Positions 8,151-18,390 are shown, counted from the first letter of the stretch. The stretch is DNA of 48,089 nucleotides from Promethearchaeota archaeon (GCA_016840085.1 JAEOTA010000074.1:1-48089), one strand, 5' to 3'. Notes: generated by a model not told the origin, from the sequence alone. A program made the numbers and translations.

Positions 8151-8876
8151 ATGTCCCATCTACCTATAGTTTTATTAGATTTTGATGGTGTTATTATAAC
8201 ACAAAAATCTCTTGAATATACAGCTTCAATTTTTTTAAAAAAGAAATTTTATAAATGGAAAAATACCGAACACATGAGACTGATTGATTTTGCAAGGCTT
8301 TTTGAAGAAGCGGATTCAGAAAATAAGATATTAGCATTAAAAAGGATAGTCAAAATCTATAAAAAATATATCCCTAGTAGATGGAGGAGAATTCTATTTT
8401 TTATAAGATTCCGGGGAACTTATCCTAAATTTGAGAAATACGAAACTTTTAAACCAGAATTGGAAGAAGTTTTGAGAAAATTAAAAAAAAATAATATACC
8501 ACTAGCAATAGTGTCTAATACAAGAAGGAAAAGACTAAATCATTTTAGACAAAAATTAAATTTAGATAAATATATTTCTGTTTTTATTTCTCGAGACGAT
8601 ACCCCTTTTAGGAAACCAAGTGCCTATCCTATATATATTGCCCTTAATAAAATCAAGGAAAACAATAAATTATCAATAAATAAAGAATTGGTTTATTATG
8701 TTGGTGATCTTCCTCAAGATATTTTATGTGCAAAGAACGCAAAAATCAATAGCATAGCTTTATTATCTGGTCATGGAACTAAAGAAGGTTTAGAAAAAGT
8801 AAAACCTACTTTTTTGCTCAAAAATATTAATAGTATCGTAGAAATTAGAGAAATAAAAAAATTCTTATTAAATTAA
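8151..8876 (+). CDS. HAD-superfamily hydrolase (phosphatase, subfamily I)
   Basis: All four HAD motifs are present: motif I 'LLDFDGVI' (nucleophile Asp and acid/base Asp), motif II 'AIVSNT', motif III Lys in 'FRKPSAYPIY', and motif IV 'YYVGDLPQDI' with the two metal-binding acidic residues. The cap lies between motifs I and II (residues 20-115), as in phosphoglycolate phosphatase-like enzymes. At 241 aa it is of normal size. It starts just downstream of an AT-rich promoter region. It is followed after 19 bases by the 908-aa gene and may share its transcript. Substrate unknown. Confidence 0.85.
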   Translation: MSHLPIVLLDFDGVIITQKSLEYTASIFLKKKFYKWKNTEHMRLIDFARLFEEADSENKILALKRIVKIYKKYIPSRWRRILFFIRFRGTYPKFEKYETFKPELEEVLRKLKKNNIPLAIVSNTRRKRLNHFRQKLNLDKYISVFISRDDTPFRKPSAYPIYIALNKIKENNKLSINKELVYYVGDLPQDILCAKNAKINSIALLSGHGTKEGLEKVKPTFLLKNINSIVEIREIKKFLLN

Positions 8877-8895
8877 GTACTATATTACTTTAAAT

Positions 8896-11622
8896 ATGTT
8901 CAATCTGGAAGAATTTGATGATACTCTTATTCTTGAGAAAGTTGATAAACTAAACAAATTATTTAATAAAGATAAATTTTCAAAAATTTCAAAAATAGTT
9001 GATGAATTAGAGGAATTGTTGGATCAACAAAAGTATGTAGTGCCTATAACCTATATTTTAAGTATAATAGCAGAAAATAACGTTAGTTTATTTTCTGAAG
9101 ATTTAATCCAAAAAATTGATACTTATATAGATTCTGACAATGAAAAATTAAAGGTTAATTCCATTATTACTATAGGCTTTACTATGATGGCAGATCCAAG
9201 GTCTTGTAACAAATATTTTTATAAGTTTACAAGATTACTATTAGATAGCTCTATAGATATAAGAAATAATGTTCATTATTTTTTACAGCCACTAGTGAAT
9301 AAGAATCCAAATTTAGCAAATTCAGTTAAAAATAATTTAATTGAAGGTCTCTTTTTGGAAAAATCTAAAGATAATATAATATCACTATTGAGTGTTCTTG
9401 AAAAATGTACAAAATTAGACTTTGATCAATTATATCGTTTTAGAATTGTTTCAAAGTCTCTAATATCATCATTTAAAGATGATAAAGCATCAGACGTCTT
9501 TGGAAAACTATTACTACTTATAAAAAAATTTTTTCCTCTTTTACGTGATTTAGAATTGGAAAAATTAAGTATTGAAGAGCTAGATAATTTAGTGGAAAAT
9601 CAAGTGTTAATGAAAAAGCATAATTTTTCAGAAATTACTAGGGTTTCTGGGGTAAAATTAAAAGATTATCTTAATAAATTTAAAAATTCCCCCTTGAAAG
9701 ACAAAAAGATCTATTTCTACGCTAAAACAATAGAAAATAATATATATATTTATGAACTTGAAAAAGAGAAAATCATAAATTTTTTCGATGAGAAAATGAA
9801 GGTTTCTCATGAGAAAATTATTGAGAGATTTTCTCAAATAATCGAAGATGAATCAGAATTAGCAATTTTCATTAAAACTTTAATTAAATTGAAGATTATT
9901 AAAGGACATTATTCCAATATTGGTTATTTTTATCCGTATGAACATGTTAAAACAAATCTATTAAATGATTTGAATATCAACGGTATTATAAATTTAAAGA
10001 AATACAATTTCCTTCCTCCTGAGTTTTTAAAAAAAATTATTCAAGAAATCATTACGTCGACTAAAGAGAAATTATTGCTTGGTAAAACAGAAAATTCTTA
10101 TTATTCATTAAAAAAGATTCAAGAACATATAAATAATAATGCCGCGAAAAAGGTTACTATTGATTTAAGGTCATATAGAGAGAGATTAATGGATGAAGAT
10201 TTCATAAAATTAATTAAAAATTTACCAAAGGAGTATTTATCTGATTTTCGTAAGGGAACTCAATGGTTAACAAATCTAGGTACTTTAAGAATAACAGAAG
10301 AAGTTCAAAATTCCAAAATCGTTGGATATTTTGATATTTTTAAGATTTCTAAGAAATTAAATATTAGCCAAATTTTACTATTTGATGTATTTGAAAGTTT
10401 TGTTGATCAAAGAAGCGGTGTTTGGGATATCGAGAAAGAAATTTTTTATTACTCAAAATATTTAAAAGAGAGAATTAAAAATATTGGTTCAATTTCAGAA
10501 AAGTCAGAAAAAATGAATAAAATAGAGGAAATAGCCAAAGAACTTAATATTGATAAAAAACATATTATAACCAAAATTGATGAGAATTTACAATTAATCG
10601 GTGAAGAAATAAAGCATAAGAAGCAAATAAAAATCGATGATTATCTTGAAAAAACAGGAATGGAACTCGACTCGTTCTTGCAATTTATCAATGATTTAGG
10701 AATTATGTATTTTAAAAAAGCAGATCTACTTATATTTAAACCACACAAAATAGAAGAAGCTAAGAATGAAATTAAATACATGTTAATTGATAAATCAAAA
10801 TCAAATGATTATATAGCATTAGGAAATTATGATATTACATCAAGTTTAATAGAAGAACTTATTAATGATTTACTTAAGGATGGAAAGTTAAAAGGAATTT
10901 TTCATGTAGATGAAAGGGAAGTTCTTTTTTACACTGAACGGGGAATTCGCAACTTGATGTTGGAAAATAGTTTTCTTTTTTCTTTTAACGATTTATTTTA
11001 TGGGAAGGAATTAAATCAAAAAGAAATTGACTTATTAAGAGAAATTTTTGATGATTTAGTTAAAAAAAGAAAGCTAAGAGGTAATTTTGATGAAGAGACA
11101 TTAACCTTTTCTAGTGATGAGGTGTTATTTGCTAAAGATTATAATATAGTTTTATTTGAATTTGAAAAAATGGTTAGTAATTATATTAATAAGCTTGAAA
11201 CTGAATTTCAAAAAATAAGGAACATATTAACTAAAAGAGGAGAAACTATATTTCCACAAGAGATAAAAATAATTCAAGAAACTATTGATAAAGTAAATGA
11301 AAAATGTGTAATTTGGGGAAGCGGCTTAGAGGCATTTATTAGAAGAACTAATAAGAAGTTATTACGAGATCAAGGTATTAGTATAAAAAAATATAAGAAT
11401 CTCTTTTCAAAAGAAAAAAAAGACGAGATAATATCACTTGAGGAAAATCCTGAAGTAAATGAACTTCTGAATAACTTCCAAAGATGGGTAAAATTGTTTA
11501 ATAAACTTGAATTAAAATATCCTAATGTAATTTTTTATCAGAAAAGACTAATTAAAAATCCAGATGATGTTGATTCTACTAATAAACTAAAGGAATTATT
11601 AGATGAATTATTTTTAGTTTAA
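8896..11622 (+). CDS. Large helical-solenoid plus tandem winged-helix protein (908 aa)
   Basis: I do not recognise a named family. Residues 1-230 are helical and HEAT-like (runs such as 'KLKVNSIITIGFTMMADPR' and 'DSSIDIRNNVHYFLQPLVNK'). From about 265 onward come several winged-helix-like units, each a pair of helices then 'L...K.IKG.(Y/F)...(Y/F)' wings: 'LIKLKIIKGHYSNIGYFYP', 'DLLKDGKLKGIFHVDE...FYTERG', 'DDLVKKRKLRGNFDEET'. This arrangement is reminiscent of UFL1-type E3 ligases or PCI-type scaffolds, but that is a structural guess. There are no catalytic motifs, membrane segments or signal peptide. It probably serves as a scaffold or interaction platform. Confidence 0.55.
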   Translation: MFNLEEFDDTLILEKVDKLNKLFNKDKFSKISKIVDELEELLDQQKYVVPITYILSIIAENNVSLFSEDLIQKIDTYIDSDNEKLKVNSIITIGFTMMADPRSCNKYFYKFTRLLLDSSIDIRNNVHYFLQPLVNKNPNLANSVKNNLIEGLFLEKSKDNIISLLSVLEKCTKLDFDQLYRFRIVSKSLISSFKDDKASDVFGKLLLLIKKFFPLLRDLELEKLSIEELDNLVENQVLMKKHNFSEITRVSGVKLKDYLNKFKNSPLKDKKIYFYAKTIENNIYIYELEKEKIINFFDEKMKVSHEKIIERFSQIIEDESELAIFIKTLIKLKIIKGHYSNIGYFYPYEHVKTNLLNDLNINGIINLKKYNFLPPEFLKKIIQEIITSTKEKLLLGKTENSYYSLKKIQEHINNNAAKKVTIDLRSYRERLMDEDFIKLIKNLPKEYLSDFRKGTQWLTNLGTLRITEEVQNSKIVGYFDIFKISKKLNISQILLFDVFESFVDQRSGVWDIEKEIFYYSKYLKERIKNIGSISEKSEKMNKIEEIAKELNIDKKHIITKIDENLQLIGEEIKHKKQIKIDDYLEKTGMELDSFLQFINDLGIMYFKKADLLIFKPHKIEEAKNEIKYMLIDKSKSNDYIALGNYDITSSLIEELINDLLKDGKLKGIFHVDEREVLFYTERGIRNLMLENSFLFSFNDLFYGKELNQKEIDLLREIFDDLVKKRKLRGNFDEETLTFSSDEVLFAKDYNIVLFEFEKMVSNYINKLETEFQKIRNILTKRGETIFPQEIKIIQETIDKVNEKCVIWGSGLEAFIRRTNKKLLRDQGISIKKYKNLFSKEKKDEIISLEENPEVNELLNNFQRWVKLFNKLELKYPNVIFYQKRLIKNPDDVDSTNKLKELLDELFLV

Positions 11623-11624
11623 AA

Positions 11625-11912
11625 TCACGTCTTATTGGTTTTATCGAGTTGAGAAAAAAAATCTTTAATATCAATTTTTTGATTTGTTGTGATCTTATAA
11701 GTTTTGGGATTTACTATTCCATTTATGGTTAAAATTCCTTCCTCTTCAAGAAACTTGAGAGATCGCCAGATAAAATTTATCTTAGAACGGTTTGATGATT
11801 TAATGTTATTGCATCTTCTAATTCTTTTTGTATTTACAATATTAACATTATTATCTATTAGCTTATTGAGCGCCTCGAGTGTGTCTTTCAAATTTTTCTT
11901 GAAAAAATCCAT
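11625..11912 (-). CDS. Small winged-helix-like protein (95 aa)
   Basis: Convergent with the 908-aa gene, with 2 bases between the stops. The middle carries a likely helix-turn-helix ('SNRSKINFIWRSLKFLEEEG') followed by a wing ('ILTINGIVNPKTYKI'), which fits a small archaeal winged-helix DNA-binding protein. The N-terminus is helical and charged. No cofactor or metal motif. It is likely a transcription factor, but its target cannot be inferred from the context. Confidence 0.55.
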   Translation of the reverse strand: MDFFKKNLKDTLEALNKLIDNNVNIVNTKRIRRCNNIKSSNRSKINFIWRSLKFLEEEGILTINGIVNPKTYKITTNQKIDIKDFFSQLDKTNKT

Positions 11913-12115
11913 TTTTAAACGAGATCCCTCTTAAAAGAAATTAATTAGCTATACTCTCCTCACTTAAATTATTATCTTTAAAAGTAAGATTGATTTTTTG
12001 AGCATTATAAAAGTATGCTTAGAACTTTATAAAGTTTTTTTATTCTAACCTCCAATTGTTTGAAAGAACTAAATGATTAAGAAGTATGAGATTAAACCTA
12101 AATTGGTTAACATTA

Positions 12116-13720
12116 TTAATGCCTGAACACCCGTTTTCCACAAAAGACTAAAGCACACCCTAATTCATCAGCTCGTTTGATGATTAATTCATCTCTCATT
12201 GAACCACCTGGATTAATTATAGCTTTTGCTCCTACTTCAACGGCTGCTTCTAAACCGTCAGGAAATGGAAAAAAAGAATCTGTACCCATTAAAGAATTCT
12301 TCAATTCGTCCTTGTGACCAAATTCTATTGCCTTTTGAGCAGCTAATTTAACTACATGTACTCTACTCTGTTGTCCTGCACCAATTCCAATTGTATAAAT
12401 TCCATCATTATAAACCTGGGCAAAACATGCAGAATTTGACTTAGCCCATTTTGAAACTTTATATGCAAAAATTAACGCTTCCTTTTCAGTTTCATTTACT
12501 TTCCTTTTACTCACTACATTCCATTCTTTAATAATAGGTTTAGTGTCATACTCTTGAATTAAAATCCCTCCTAAAGTAGAACGAATCTCTAAGTTTTTAT
12601 AGATCTCGTCTTTCTTATCGAGGAAATCACTTAATTCTAATATCCTCATATTTTGCTTTTGTTTCAAAATTTCGAGAGCTTCGGGTTCAAACGAGGGAGC
12701 TAATAATACGTCCACAAATATCTTTTCTTTATTTATGATAAAATCAGCAATGTCTGTAGTTAGTTCTTTATTTACACCCCAAATTCCTCCAAATGAAGAA
12801 AGTGGATCGCAACTAAATGCCATTTGGACTGATTTTAATAGATCCTTTTTATCAATAGCAATTCCATTTGGAGAAGTATGTTTTAAAATCGCTGTAACAT
12901 AATATGCAGATCCAAAATCCAATAACATTTGTATACATGAATCAATATCTAAATAATTATTAAAAGAGATTTGCTTACCTCCTAATTGCTTTAGATTATG
13001 TAATCCATATTTTGAGGAAACATCTCGATAGTAGGCAGCAGCTTGATCCCAATTTTCTCCATATCGACAATCTTGAACTTTTTCATACACTTTAAGTAAA
13101 GTATCAGGAAAAATAGATTCAGGGTTATAATATTTTTGCAGATAATTGGCGATAGCGGCATTATAATCTGCCATTATAGTAAATACATCGTGAGCTAAAA
13201 TCAATCGTGTCCTTTCTGTAATTGCTCCTTTATTTTTTCTTAACTCATCAATAATTTTATCGTAATATTCAGGGCTTGGGACAACAATTACGTCTGGATA
13301 GTTTTTCGCAGCAGCTCGAATCATTGTAGGACCTCCAATATCAATTAGCTCAAGAGCCTCTTTAATGTCTAAACCAGGTTTCTCAATTGCTTCTTTAAAT
13401 TGATATAAATTACATACAACCATATCTATGGGTGCTATATCATAAATTTCTGCATCTTGCACATCTTTTTTAAAATCTCTCCGGTAAAGTATTCCTCCTT
13501 CGATTTTAGGGTGTAAAGTTTTTATTCTCCCATCAAACATTTCAGGGGAGTTTGTATAATCTGAAATTTTTGTGAATTTGATCTTATTTTGATTTAATAA
13601 CATCCCAGTTCCGCCAGTTGATAATATCTCGATCCCAAATTCCTCAATTAAAGTTTTTACAAACTCAACAACACCACTTTTATCAAACACACTAACTATA
13701 GCTCTTTCGATTTTTTTCAT
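12116..13720 (-). CDS. purH: Bifunctional AICAR formyltransferase / IMP cyclohydrolase
   Basis: PurH catalyses the last two steps of de novo IMP synthesis. The N-terminal MGS-like cyclohydrolase domain shows 'AIVSVFDKSGVVEF', 'ILSTGGTGMLL', 'FDGRIKTLHPKIEGGIL' and 'DIGGPTMIRAAAKN'. The AICAR transformylase domain shows 'LKHTSPNGIAI', 'IGIGAGQQSRV', 'DSFFPFPDGLEAA' and the C-terminal 'VFCGKRVFRH'. At 534 aa it is full length. The ATG at 13720 is preferred over a TTG six bases upstream. It lies directly downstream of guaB on the same strand (about 125 bases), placing IMP production next to the first step of GMP synthesis. Confidence 0.95.
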   Translation of the reverse strand: MKKIERAIVSVFDKSGVVEFVKTLIEEFGIEILSTGGTGMLLNQNKIKFTKISDYTNSPEMFDGRIKTLHPKIEGGILYRRDFKKDVQDAEIYDIAPIDMVVCNLYQFKEAIEKPGLDIKEALELIDIGGPTMIRAAAKNYPDVIVVPSPEYYDKIIDELRKNKGAITERTRLILAHDVFTIMADYNAAIANYLQKYYNPESIFPDTLLKVYEKVQDCRYGENWDQAAAYYRDVSSKYGLHNLKQLGGKQISFNNYLDIDSCIQMLLDFGSAYYVTAILKHTSPNGIAIDKKDLLKSVQMAFSCDPLSSFGGIWGVNKELTTDIADFIINKEKIFVDVLLAPSFEPEALEILKQKQNMRILELSDFLDKKDEIYKNLEIRSTLGGILIQEYDTKPIIKEWNVVSKRKVNETEKEALIFAYKVSKWAKSNSACFAQVYNDGIYTIGIGAGQQSRVHVVKLAAQKAIEFGHKDELKNSLMGTDSFFPFPDGLEAAVEVGAKAIINPGGSMRDELIIKRADELGCALVFCGKRVFRH

Positions 13721-13846
13721 AAACAATCATTTTGATCAGTCTTAAGTGATTAATAATAATGATCTTAAGAAACTAAAGTTTATTGTAGTTAAAAATTATC
13801 TAATAGATATTTAATAAATGGGAATTTTCTGAGGTAATAGAAAAGT

Positions 13847-15313
13847 CTAAAATTTTCCAATAAGATCATGAGGGGCAGTCTCGCGTTGACCTACAATAGA
13901 GACGATACCAAGTTGTACTTTCTTCATATCATTAATAGATTCAGCGCCGGCATAAATCATTCCATTTGCTAAGCCTTCTTTTAAAGTTGCTAAAACTCCC
14001 AAAACGTCTCCTACATAAGGTACATAATTGGATACACCTTCTGTTAACATTTTTGACCCCTCAACATATCTATCCGAGATATATCCTGAAGTCCTTGCTT
14101 CTTTTGACCCCATACCCCTATAAACTTTTACTTTCCTCCCTGCAATGGTGTCTATAAATCCAGGAGATTCCTCAGTCCCTGCAAAGAAATGTCCAGACAT
14201 AATTAAATCTGCTCCTGCAGCAAATGCTTTTGGTAAATCACCTGGATTTTTAAAGCCACCATCTGCAATCAGTGATAGTTTCGGATTATAATCTTGTATA
14301 GCATCAGCTACTTGAGCTGTTGCAAAAAGAGTTGGAGCACCTACTCCAGTTTGTTGCGAAGTTGTACAAATTGACCCTGAACCCATTCCTACTTTTAATC
14401 CAATAAATCTCTCTTCAACAAAATCAGCTTTAGTGATTAAATATTCTGCTGCTTGATAAGTGCCTATATTACCTAGCACAAAATCAGATTCTAAAAATTT
14501 CATTAATTTTTCTGTACCCTCAATATCATCTTTCTTGTAGAAATCAGCTACATCAATAAAGAAAATATCCACATATTTATCTATCTCTTTCAATATCTCC
14601 TTGGCTTGGGAAGTTTCTGGAAATCTAGGAGATAAAGCCATTCCACACAGCAAGTGTCCTTCTTCATCTTTAGAAGCTAAAGGAAATTCTGGGGCTAAAT
14701 CCTTTTTTGTAATTAACCCTTCTAAAAAACCATCTTCATCTATAATGGGTAATTTTTCTTTACGGGAATCATATAGAATTTTCAGTGCTTCTTCTCGCGA
14801 TGCACCTGGTTTAATAGAAATCACATCTTTAGTCATGTAGTCTTTAATAGTTCCATTTTTTATATCTTGTTCAAAGAAAGGAATATCTCTTTTGGTAAAT
14901 ATTCCACACACCTTCTTTTCATCGTTTGTAACTACAATACCACTTATGTTATAATTTTCCATCATAAATTTAGCTTTTGCTACCTTCGCATTTGGCTTAA
15001 TAGTTGCTACGTCATCAATAACAAAGGACCTAGCTCTCTTGACGATCCTACACATTTCCAATTGTCTTTCATAAGAACAATTACGGTGTAGAACACCAAG
15101 ACCTCCATGTAATGCCATGTTAATTGCCATTAACTCCTCAGTGACAGTATCCATCGCAGATGACATTATAGGTAGATTGAAATGATATTTTCCTAACTTC
15201 GAGGATAAATCTACCTCGCTAGGACTAAAATTCGTGAATCCAGGTAGGATTAATACGTCATCAAATGTAGCAATGAGTTCTTTTGAGTGTATTTTTTCAC
15301 GGAAATTTGACAT
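13847..15313 (-). CDS. guaB: IMP dehydrogenase
   Basis: Oxidises IMP to XMP with NAD+, the committed step of GMP synthesis. The TIM-barrel is split by a CBS pair (residues ~95-205: '[20 protein letters not shown]', '[17 protein letters not shown]'). The catalytic loop '[10 protein letters not shown]' has the nucleophile Cys at residue 316, and the finger/flap contains 'YRGMGSKEA'. The N-terminal '[10 protein letters not shown]' and '[11 protein letters not shown]' are diagnostic. At 488 aa the length is standard. Likely first gene of a guaB-purH transcript; the 5' gap (15314-15423) is AT-rich. Confidence 0.95.
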   Translation of the reverse strand: MSNFREKIHSKELIATFDDVLILPGFTNFSPSEVDLSSKLGKYHFNLPIMSSAMDTVTEELMAINMALHGGLGVLHRNCSYERQLEMCRIVKRARSFVIDDVATIKPNAKVAKAKFMMENYNISGIVVTNDEKKVCGIFTKRDIPFFEQDIKNGTIKDYMTKDVISIKPGASREEALKILYDSRKEKLPIIDEDGFLEGLITKKDLAPEFPLASKDEEGHLLCGMALSPRFPETSQAKEILKEIDKYVDIFFIDVADFYKKDDIEGTEKLMKFLESDFVLGNIGTYQAAEYLITKADFVEERFIGLKVGMGSGSICTTSQQTGVGAPTLFATAQVADAIQDYNPKLSLIADGGFKNPGDLPKAFAAGADLIMSGHFFAGTEESPGFIDTIAGRKVKVYRGMGSKEARTSGYISDRYVEGSKMLTEGVSNYVPYVGDVLGVLATLKEGLANGMIYAGAESINDMKKVQLGIVSIVGQRETAPHDLIGKF

Positions 15314-15423
15314 TTGTTAACCTCGATAAAGTTCTAATATAATCTTGAATTGATTAGATCTTTAAATTTTTAATAATAAAGATAAAAAGACTTATAAATC
15401 TTTTTATGGCTTAGAATGATAGG

Positions 15424-15630
15424 CTAATTCTTGGAAAAAAAAAGATTGTGCATACTCATAACGGGCTTAATATAGCCCTTTTTAATAGCCTTCAAATAAA
15501 TCCCAAAGAACCCAGGTTCTGTAAAGACATCTTCCACACAGAAGATACATAACCCCTCAGGGCAGAATTCATCTGGATATTCCCGATCTTCCTTGCATAC
15601 GGGACACTTTTTATATTTCACATCTCCCAT
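15424..15630 (-). CDS. Small zinc-ribbon protein (68 aa)
   Basis: Starting at ATG 15630 the protein reads MGDVKYKKCPVCKEDREYPD and continues with 'CPEGLCIFC', giving two CxxC/Cx4C knuckles that would hold one zinc. A longer frame upstream to 15747 is open but low-complexity and hydrophobic, so I exclude it. There is no Shine-Dalgarno. A TATA-like 'aaaatataa' about 25 bases upstream suggests a leaderless transcript. It lies upstream of guaB on the same strand. Function unknown. Confidence 0.6.
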   Translation of the reverse strand: MGDVKYKKCPVCKEDREYPDEFCPEGLCIFCVEDVFTEPGFFGIYLKAIKKGYIKPVMSMHNLFFSKN

Positions 15631-15972
15631 GTCAAAAATTAGATTATATTTTGTATTTTTATCGGGTATAAAAATTTTTTTTTTTGATCTAACATCAATA
15701 TAAATAAAAAAAATTAAATAATTAAAGTTTAATAGGGAAGAAACCATCCAAGTAAACTTCGAATTTCACAATACTTCTCCATGGCAAAAGGAATTGCTCA
15801 AATTCATACCTAACTTTTATTTTTTTCTATTTCTCTTTGTATTTTGTTATCTTTCACTATGATGAATTTTAATTATATATAAAACTAAACTTATAAAATT
15901 TTGTCATGAAACTAATATTCTAAAAATAAATTAGCTCTGATTAAAGTTAAATAAAAAATAAAAAAATTAATT

Positions 15973-16788
15973 TTAAACAGGAATATCCCGTTTATTAAAA
16001 ATAATAATTGATACTAAAGTAATAATTAAGATATAAATCGAAAGAAACAAGATTTTTAATGGAACATCTCCCCAATTACCATTTACAAGTAGATTTGACA
16101 TATCTGCATAAAAGAAAATACTAATATATTTAATGTTTTGTATATTCTCGTCAAAGGAATTCCAAAATTGACCTATAGCGTAAAAAAACACTACAAGACC
16201 AAAGCTAAAAACAAGCGCCATCTTAGGGGTGTTAAAAGTTGAAAAGAAAAATGCTGTACTAATGATTGCATAATTAAATAATAAAATTATAAAAAATGCT
16301 GTCCACAATTCCGTAAAATTAACATCAATGGGATTTACATTCGGCATTATAAAAATTCCGAGTATTATAGATAAGAATACACTTCCAAGAACGATAGTCG
16401 CACCAATAATGTGATATAAGTATTTTCCTAAGGTTATATCCCTGCGAGTAATTGGTCGAGATAACATTAGATCAATAGTTTTATTTTCAATTTCTTTTGG
16501 GATATCTTGAGAAGATTTCAATATGAAATAAACCCCAAAGAAGAAAAATGACATTGAAAGTAGGTATACGTTCACAAAACCACCAAAAGTTGCGAGAGAG
16601 AAATATTCTCCAACCATATGTCTAATAGTTTCTGGATAGCCTTCCATAATCTCATTAAAATTTTCTAAAAATTCAGGATCGTATATTGACACAAACCAGA
16701 GATAAAATAGGCTCATTAAAGCAGTATAAATGAGTATGCCTTTCTTACTTGCTTTTAATTCCTTCCATACTATGTGTAATACTTTCAT
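15973..16788 (-). CDS. ABC-2 type transporter permease (exporter 1)
   Basis: A 271-aa polytopic membrane protein with about six hydrophobic helices and the typical ABC-2 segment 'ENKTIDLMLSRPITRRDITLGKYL' after helix 2, seen in many archaeal and Gram-positive permeases of the NatB/bacitracin type. It ends in 'IIIFNKRDIPV', nearly identical to the end of the second permease at 22039 ('LLIFNKKDIPI'). Its start overlaps the stop of the ATPase gene by four bases, so the two are translationally coupled. The substrate is unknown; lipid, peptide or antibiotic export is plausible. Confidence 0.85.
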   Translation of the reverse strand: MKVLHIVWKELKASKKGILIYTALMSLFYLWFVSIYDPEFLENFNEIMEGYPETIRHMVGEYFSLATFGGFVNVYLLSMSFFFFGVYFILKSSQDIPKEIENKTIDLMLSRPITRRDITLGKYLYHIIGATIVLGSVFLSIILGIFIMPNVNPIDVNFTELWTAFFIILLFNYAIISTAFFFSTFNTPKMALVFSFGLVVFFYAIGQFWNSFDENIQNIKYISIFFYADMSNLLVNGNWGDVPLKILFLSIYILIITLVSIIIFNKRDIPV

Positions 16789-17741
16789 GCAATTTCACCC
16801 CCCTTTGAATTGACATCTTTATAATATTGCATAAAAATATCCTCTAATGTAGAATGTCTGATCGAGAAGTCTTTTACAGGAGTCCCAGCCCATTCTCTTT
16901 CACTGAGTTCACGTAAGATTTTTCTTGCTTCTTCAGGAGGAAGTAGAAATTCAAGTTGAATATCGAAATTATATTTCACAACGGCTTCAGGAAATTCATC
17001 TGATAAGAAAGAATGAAATGATTCCATACTAGTAGAGTTTTCAAAAATTAACTCGATATGTTTAAGATTTTTTGCTTTAAGATCTTGAATATTAGCAATT
17101 TCAGTAATTTTTCCTTTCTTTATAATTGCTACTCGATCACAGAATTTTTCCACTTCTGAAAGCACATGGCTACAAATAAAAACTGTGCATTTTGATTCTT
17201 TTTGACGCTCAGAAACAATCCTGTAGAATTCACTCTGATTCAAAGGATCAAGCCCAGAAGTTGGCTCATCCATTATTAAAATATCAAATTTCCCCATTAG
17301 GGCTGACAGCACTCCGACCTTCTGTTTATTCCCCTTGCTCAAAACTCCCATTTTTCGTTCCATATCTAACTTAAGACGTTCTGATACTTCAATGACGAAG
17401 TTCCAGTCTATTTCAATGTCATAAAGCTTCGCAAAATAGTTAATTAATTCATTTGCTGTCATATTTTTATAAATTCCTAATTCTCCTGGTAAATACCCAA
17501 TTCGATTCCGAATTTTTACATCTTTTTTTGGATTTATCTTTTCACCTAACAGAGTAATTTCTCCTGCATCTATGTTGAGAAATCCAAGTAAGCATCTGAT
17601 AGTTGTAGTTTTTCCCGCGCCATTAGGTCCAAGGAACCCAAAACGAGAGCCTTTGGGTACATCAAAAGAAATACCATCAACTGCTTTTACTTTACCTTTG
17701 TCATAATATTTTTTTAAGTTTTTAACTTCTATAGCATTCAT
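16785..17741 (-). CDS. ABC transporter ATPase (exporter 1)
   Basis: The nucleotide-binding subunit for the adjoining permease: Walker A 'GPNGAGKT' (residues 38-45), Q-loop in 'NRIGYLPGELGIY', signature 'LSKGNKQKV', Walker B 'ILIMDEPTSGLDP' and switch His in 'FICSHVLSE'. The C-terminal ~80 residues are the extra regulatory domain common in DrrA/CcmA-type exporters. Divergent from the regulator gene at 17881 across a 139-base region with operator-like sequences. It is paralogous to the ATPase at 22861. Confidence 0.92.
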   Translation of the reverse strand: MNAIEVKNLKKYYDKGKVKAVDGISFDVPKGSRFGFLGPNGAGKTTTIRCLLGFLNIDAGEITLLGEKINPKKDVKIRNRIGYLPGELGIYKNMTANELINYFAKLYDIEIDWNFVIEVSERLKLDMERKMGVLSKGNKQKVGVLSALMGKFDILIMDEPTSGLDPLNQSEFYRIVSERQKESKCTVFICSHVLSEVEKFCDRVAIIKKGKITEIANIQDLKAKNLKHIELIFENSTSMESFHSFLSDEFPEAVVKYNFDIQLEFLLPPEEARKILRELSEREWAGTPVKDFSIRHSTLEDIFMQYYKDVNSKGGEIA

Positions 17742-17758
17742 TTTCGATAATATTTTTC

Positions 17759-17776
17759 ATATATTTTAAAATATAT
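17759..17776. promoter_or_regulatory. 18-bp AT-only palindrome upstream of exporter 1 ATPase gene
   Basis: Perfect palindrome atatattttaaaatatat, 18-35 bases upstream of the ATPase start on the minus strand, in the expected place for a TATA element or a promoter-proximal operator. AT-only palindromes arise easily in such AT-rich DNA, so on its own this is weak evidence. Confidence 0.3.
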
Positions 17777-17806
17777 AAAGACACAATACTTAATAACAAG
17801 ACAACC

Positions 17807-17835
17807 TATATAAATGTTCTTCATATAATTTGAAA
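17807..17835. promoter_or_regulatory. Shared operator box 1 (exporter 1 / split regulator)
   Basis: The segment tataaatgttcttcatat (from 17809) plus aatttgaaa (17827-17835) matches, with one-base length difference, boxes at 23978-24005 and 20536 onward, each in a divergent gap between a GbsR-like regulator and an export or acyltransferase gene. It contains an imperfect dyad ttcatat-a-atttgaa. I infer a binding site for one or more of the neighbouring regulators, probably overlapping a TATA box (tatataaat). Confidence 0.5.
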
Positions 17836-17880
17836 TCTACAAAAAATTTATTAAATTGAAAAGATATTTAATTTATAGGA

Positions 17881-18390
17881 ATGACTAAAATTGATGAAGA
17901 TTTTCAATTTGAAGGAACAATTCAAGAAATTGAAAAAGAACTTATAAAAATAATTGTGGATTTGGGAAGCAATAGTCCTTTATCTCCAAAATTAACTGAA
18001 ATTTTAGGCTATCTTTTACTTCACGGTGAATTAACTCAAGCACAATTAAAAAAATTAACAGGATTCTCCATAGGTACCATATCATCTCATCTAAATCAAA
18101 TGATTGGCCTAAATATCGTCCGTAAGCAATTGATCCCTAAAACGAGGACATATAAATACATTTTTCTTGGAGGTAAGGGGAGTATAGAAATGCAAGCGAG
18201 TTTCATGAAAGTAGAAACTGTTTCTGCTTCGATAAATTTCTTTGAACAAAAACATAATGAACTTATGAAATTGGAAAATGAGAAGGGGTATGAATTACTA
18301 CTTGAAAGAGTAGAATCAATGTTAAAATTTTTCCAATGGCATAAAAAAGTCATAGTAGAAAAATATACAAAACTAGGAGTTTTTAAATAA
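17881..18390 (+). CDS. GbsR/MarR-like winged-helix regulator, N-half type
   Basis: The 169-aa protein has a winged-helix core 'ILGYLLLHGELTQAQLKKLTGFSIGTISSHLNQMIGL' and a C-terminal helical dimerisation tail. It aligns with the N-terminal half of the fused 353-aa regulator at 24101 ('IASYLLIHGNLTQKELKKLTGLSMGTISTYL'). Its stop is followed one base later by a TTG start for a protein matching the other half, so here the double-HTH regulator is split in two. Divergent from exporter 1, which it probably represses. Confidence 0.85.
   Translation: MTKIDEDFQFEGTIQEIEKELIKIIVDLGSNSPLSPKLTEILGYLLLHGELTQAQLKKLTGFSIGTISSHLNQMIGLNIVRKQLIPKTRTYKYIFLGGKGSIEMQASFMKVETVSASINFFEQKHNELMKLENEKGYELLLERVESMLKFFQWHKKVIVEKYTKLGVFK

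Noticed and set aside
13966..15091. Plus-strand frames inside guaB
   Set aside because: Antisense shadows of a well-defined IMP dehydrogenase gene.
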